From NCBI GenBank assembly GCA_013811855.1, contig JACCUL010000219.1, positions 1 to 6,807 of the forward strand: a stretch of 6,807 bases of DNA. Reading direction: 5' to 3'. Positions 5,008-6,807 of the stretch are shown one piece after another; position 1 is the stretch's first letter; every line of letters starts with the position of its first letter. A program made the position numbers and the translations under genes. The notes beneath the pieces were generated by a model that had not been told where the DNA came from, did not search any database, and saw nothing but the letters and a program-made list of their open reading frames with translations. The stretch is from Acidimicrobiia bacterium (lineage in GTDB: Bacteria; Actinomycetota; Acidimicrobiia; Acidimicrobiales; Ilumatobacteraceae).

Positions 5008-6384
5008 ATGACCAGACACGACGCCTCGCGACGCCGACGATCGATGGTGGTGGCATTGTCGATCGGGGTTGCTTCGCTGGCCCCTGTTGCCGGTTCGGTC
5101 GCGGCCGACCCCATCGCGGGAAGCGGTGGGGCGGTGTTGGCGTGGAACGCCATCGCCGGCGAGGCGGCGCTGGCCGGATGCCTGGCGCCGACGAACAACC
5201 CGCTGCACGAGTCGCGGATGTACGCCATGACGCACGTGGCGATCCACGACGCGCTGAACGCCATCCACCGTCGATCGGAGCCGTACGCCTTCTACGGCCG
5301 AGCGCGGCAAGGCGCTTCGGTGGCCGCCGCCGTCGCCGCGGCCGCTCACGACGTCCTGGTGCCGGTGCTGATGGAGCTCCCCTCTCCACCGCTTCCGCCG
5401 GAGTGCGGACCGAATGGCGCCGCGGTCGTCGAAGAGGCCTACAACGACGCGCTGGCGGCAATCCCGAGCGGCCCCGCCAAGCGCCGTGGTCTCGCCGTCG
5501 GGCGCAGGGCCGCGGCGGCGATCCTGTCGCTGCGAGCCGACGACGGATCCGACACGCCGTTGATCGTCGACGACCTGCCGCAGGGCACCGAACCCGGCGA
5601 GTACCGCCACACGCCGGGCACGCCGTTCCAGTTCGCACCCGGCTGGGCCGATGTCACGCCGTTCGCGCTCCGGAGCAGCTCCCAGTACCGGGCCGACCCG
5701 CCCTACGACGTGCGTGGGGCGAGGTACGCGGCCGACTACGCCGAGATCAAGCGACTCGGCGGCGACGGCACGACCACACCGAGCGCGCGCACGCCGCGAC
5801 AGACCGAGATCGCCCTGTTCTGGGTCGAGAGCTCCCCACTGCAGTGGAACCGCATCACTCGCACGGTGGCGAGAGAAGCAGGGATCGACGAGTGGGAGAA
5901 AGCCCGGCTCTTCGCCCTGCTCAACATGGCCATGGCCGACGGGTACATCTCTTCGTTCGAGACCAAGAACCACTACAACTTCTGGCGGCCGGTCACCGCC
6001 ATCCGCGAGGGCGACAACGACGGCAACCCGAGGACCGTAGGCGACTCTGACTGGACGCCATTGGTGACGACCCCGCCGATCCCTGACCACGACGCGGCTC
6101 ATGCCGTCGAGGGAGCAGCGGCCGCCGGGGTGCTCACCCGGTTCTTCGGCACCGACCACGTCAGCTTCTCGACCTGCAGCCTGACGCTGCCGGCCGGCGA
6201 AACCTGCGCCGATTCCTCACCGACGATGCGCTCGTACACCAGGTTCTCCCAGGCCGCACACGAGAACGCCGTCTCCCGGATCTTCGTCGGGTTCCACTTC
6301 CGCCACGCCGTCGAGGAAGGCTTGGAGCACGGTTTCAGCATCGCCGCCCGCACCTTGCGGCGACACCTGAACCCGCGATCCTGA
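5008..6384 (+). CDS. Exported vanadium-dependent haloperoxidase / PAP2-superfamily protein
   Basis: This 458-residue protein has the helical vanadate/phosphate-binding fold. Family motifs are K-x6-RP at K320-R327-P328 (KNHYNFWRP), the PPIPDHDAAH loop ending at H365, and SRIFVGFH at 423-430, giving R424 and the vanadate-ligating H430. These correspond to K353, R360, H404, R490 and H496 of the Curvularia chloroperoxidase. The usual Ser-Gly before the loop His is Ala-Ala here (A363, A364), which may change halide preference or make it a phosphatase-like enzyme. The N-terminus has SRRRRSMVVAL then a hydrophobic core and a likely cleavage site near SVAA (30-33); the Arg pair fits a Tat or Sec signal. 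Four Cys (C58, C133, C390, C400) could form disulfides outside the cell. ATG 5008 has GGAGG seven bases upstream. The paired direct repeat before it suggests control by the SARP gene that follows. Confidence 0.88.
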   Translation: MTRHDASRRRRSMVVALSIGVASLAPVAGSVAADPIAGSGGAVLAWNAIAGEAALAGCLAPTNNPLHESRMYAMTHVAIHDALNAIHRRSEPYAFYGRARQGASVAAAVAAAAHDVLVPVLMELPSPPLPPECGPNGAAVVEEAYNDALAAIPSGPAKRRGLAVGRRAAAAILSLRADDGSDTPLIVDDLPQGTEPGEYRHTPGTPFQFAPGWADVTPFALRSSSQYRADPPYDVRGARYAADYAEIKRLGGDGTTTPSARTPRQTEIALFWVESSPLQWNRITRTVAREAGIDEWEKARLFALLNMAMADGYISSFETKNHYNFWRPVTAIREGDNDGNPRTVGDSDWTPLVTTPPIPDHDAAHAVEGAAAAGVLTRFFGTDHVSFSTCSLTLPAGETCADSSPTMRSYTRFSQAAHENAVSRIFVGFHFRHAVEEGLEHGFSIAARTLRRHLNPRS

Positions 6385-6407
6385 CAGCTGACTCCCGTCG
6401 TAACAGT

Positions 6408-6462
6408 GGCGGTGACGCAGATGGGCGCCCCTGGTCTCAGGGGCGCCCATCACGTCACTGCC
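6408..6462. terminator. Strong extended hairpin, probable terminator after the haloperoxidase gene
   Basis: ATGGGCGCCCCTG (6421-6433) and CAGGGGCGCCCAT (6438-6450) pair perfectly around a GTCT loop, and G6420 pairs with C6451. After a small internal loop (CA opposite A) the stem continues: GGCGGTGACG (6408-6417) pairs with CGTCACTGCC (6453-6462) with one G-U. The total is 24 pairs. No U-tract follows, which is common for proposed actinobacterial terminators. It begins 23 bases after the haloperoxidase stop and ends six bases before the SARP repeats, so it probably insulates the two genes. Confidence 0.75.
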
Positions 6463-6468
6463 GAGTAC

Positions 6469-6500
6469 TTGAGCGGAGGTTGAGCGGTGAAACGTACGCT
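6469..6500 (+). promoter_or_regulatory. Second SARP-type direct repeat, putative autoregulatory promoter
   Basis: TTGAGCGG occurs at 6469-6476 and 6480-6487, an 11-bp period identical to the site before the haloperoxidase gene. Exactly eight bases after the second heptamer (TTGAGCG ends at 6486) is TACGCT (6495-6500), a good TANNNT -10 box. The repeat overlaps the GGAGGT (6475-6480) and GTG (6487) of the apparent SARP translation start. A transcript from this promoter would begin near 6505-6508 and be leaderless from ATG 6505 or GTG 6508. Autoregulation is inferred. Confidence 0.65.
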
Positions 6501-6807
6501 CGCGATGGTGACTGATTTGCACGGCATCACCGAGGCCGGCAGCGAGGTCCGGGGGCTCGAGTACGCGGTCCTGGGGCAGCTCGAGGTGCGCGTCAGGGGG
6601 ACGGCAGCGGCTCTCGGCGGCCGCAAGCAGCGAGGTGTTCTGGCGGTGTTGATCGCCGCCGCCGGTCGTCCGGTATCGGTCGACGCCTTGCTGCTCGCGA
6701 CGTACGGTGAGGACGCCAGTCCGGGCGGCAAGGCGACGCTCCATACGTACATCTCCAACCTCAGGCACTTGCTCGGCGACGTCATCGTCCGCCAGGGAGA
6801 CGCCTAC
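6487..6807 (+). CDS. SARP/AfsR-family transcriptional regulator, N-terminal part (runs off window)
   Basis: The open frame continues to the last base, giving 107 residues. From about residue 25 it reads EYAVLGQLEVRV, then LGGRKQRGVLAVLIAAAGRPVS (split 43-53, 54-64), VDALLLATYGEDASP (65-79) and ATLHTYISNLRHLLG (83-97). This is the OmpR-type winged-helix DNA-binding domain of Streptomyces antibiotic regulatory proteins, ending in the recognition-helix segment. A bacterial transcriptional activation domain, and in large members an ATPase and repeats, would follow outside the window. SARPs activate promoters by binding heptameric direct repeats. GTG 6487 is taken as start because GGAGGT lies six bases upstream; ATG 6505 or GTG 6508 are real alternatives, as the putative promoter would make a transcript starting there. 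An in-frame TGA at 6481 limits any longer start. The residues before 25 are longer than in many SARPs, which leaves room for the shorter starts. Confidence 0.88.
   Translation, partial: MKRTLAMVTDLHGITEAGSEVRGLEYAVLGQLEVRVRGTAAALGGRKQRGVLAVLIAAAGRPVSVDALLLATYGEDASPGGKATLHTYISNLRHLLGDVIVRQGDAY

Noticed and set aside
4957..6159. A 400-codon - strand open frame opposite the haloperoxidase gene
   Set aside because: It is the complement of a well-supported coding region, with Arg/Gly-rich composition and no recognisable motif.

Overview
The window is high-GC DNA with tightly packed genes, GTG as well as ATG starts, several promoters of leaderless type (a TANNNT or similar -10 box placed 6-7 bases before a start codon that has no Shine-Dalgarno) and a SARP-type regulator. 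This points to an actinobacterium. An Acidimicrobiia-like or similar environmental lineage is my guess only; nothing in the window fixes the genus.

Layout. (1) 1-174: C-terminal end of an unidentified + strand gene. (2) 217-1067: a two-gene + strand operon, a small exported protein followed by a VOC (glyoxalase-fold) protein that overlaps it by one base. (3) 1091-1744: a type II toxin-antitoxin pair, a ribbon-helix-helix antitoxin and a PIN-domain VapC toxin, with a perfect 10-bp inverted-repeat operator lying on its putative leaderless promoter. (4) 4840 down to 1761, - strand: five closely spaced genes (gaps of 12-25 bases) that look like one operon: PhnB-like VOC protein, M24-fold enzyme closely resembling the DMSP lyase DddP, YkvA/DUF1232 membrane protein, single-span membrane protein with four outer cysteines, and a second VOC protein. 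(5) 5008-6384, + strand: an exported vanadium-dependent haloperoxidase/PAP2-fold protein. (6) 6408-6462: a very strong hairpin. (7) 6487 to the window end: N-terminal part of a SARP/AfsR-family regulator.

The most interesting structure is regulatory. The same direct repeat, TTGAGCGG-N3-TTGAGCGG (11-bp period), occurs twice in noncoding or start-region DNA: before the haloperoxidase gene (4932-4950) and at the start of the SARP gene (6469-6487). Each copy has a plausible -10 hexamer exactly 8 bp after the second heptamer. That is the published architecture of SARP-activated promoters (heptamers of TCGAG type, 11-bp period, 8 bp to the -10). I infer that the SARP activates the haloperoxidase and autoregulates itself, forming a small self-contained regulon. 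The haloperoxidase also has an altered vanadate-binding loop (Ala-Ala-His in place of Ser-Gly-His), so its chemistry may differ from classical chloroperoxidases.

The DddP-like enzyme keeps all six metal ligands and the proposed catalytic Asp with spacing identical to the characterised DddP as I recall it. DMSP cleavage is possible, but peptidase-like relatives of unknown substrate exist. No RNA genes, CRISPR arrays or insertion sequences were seen.
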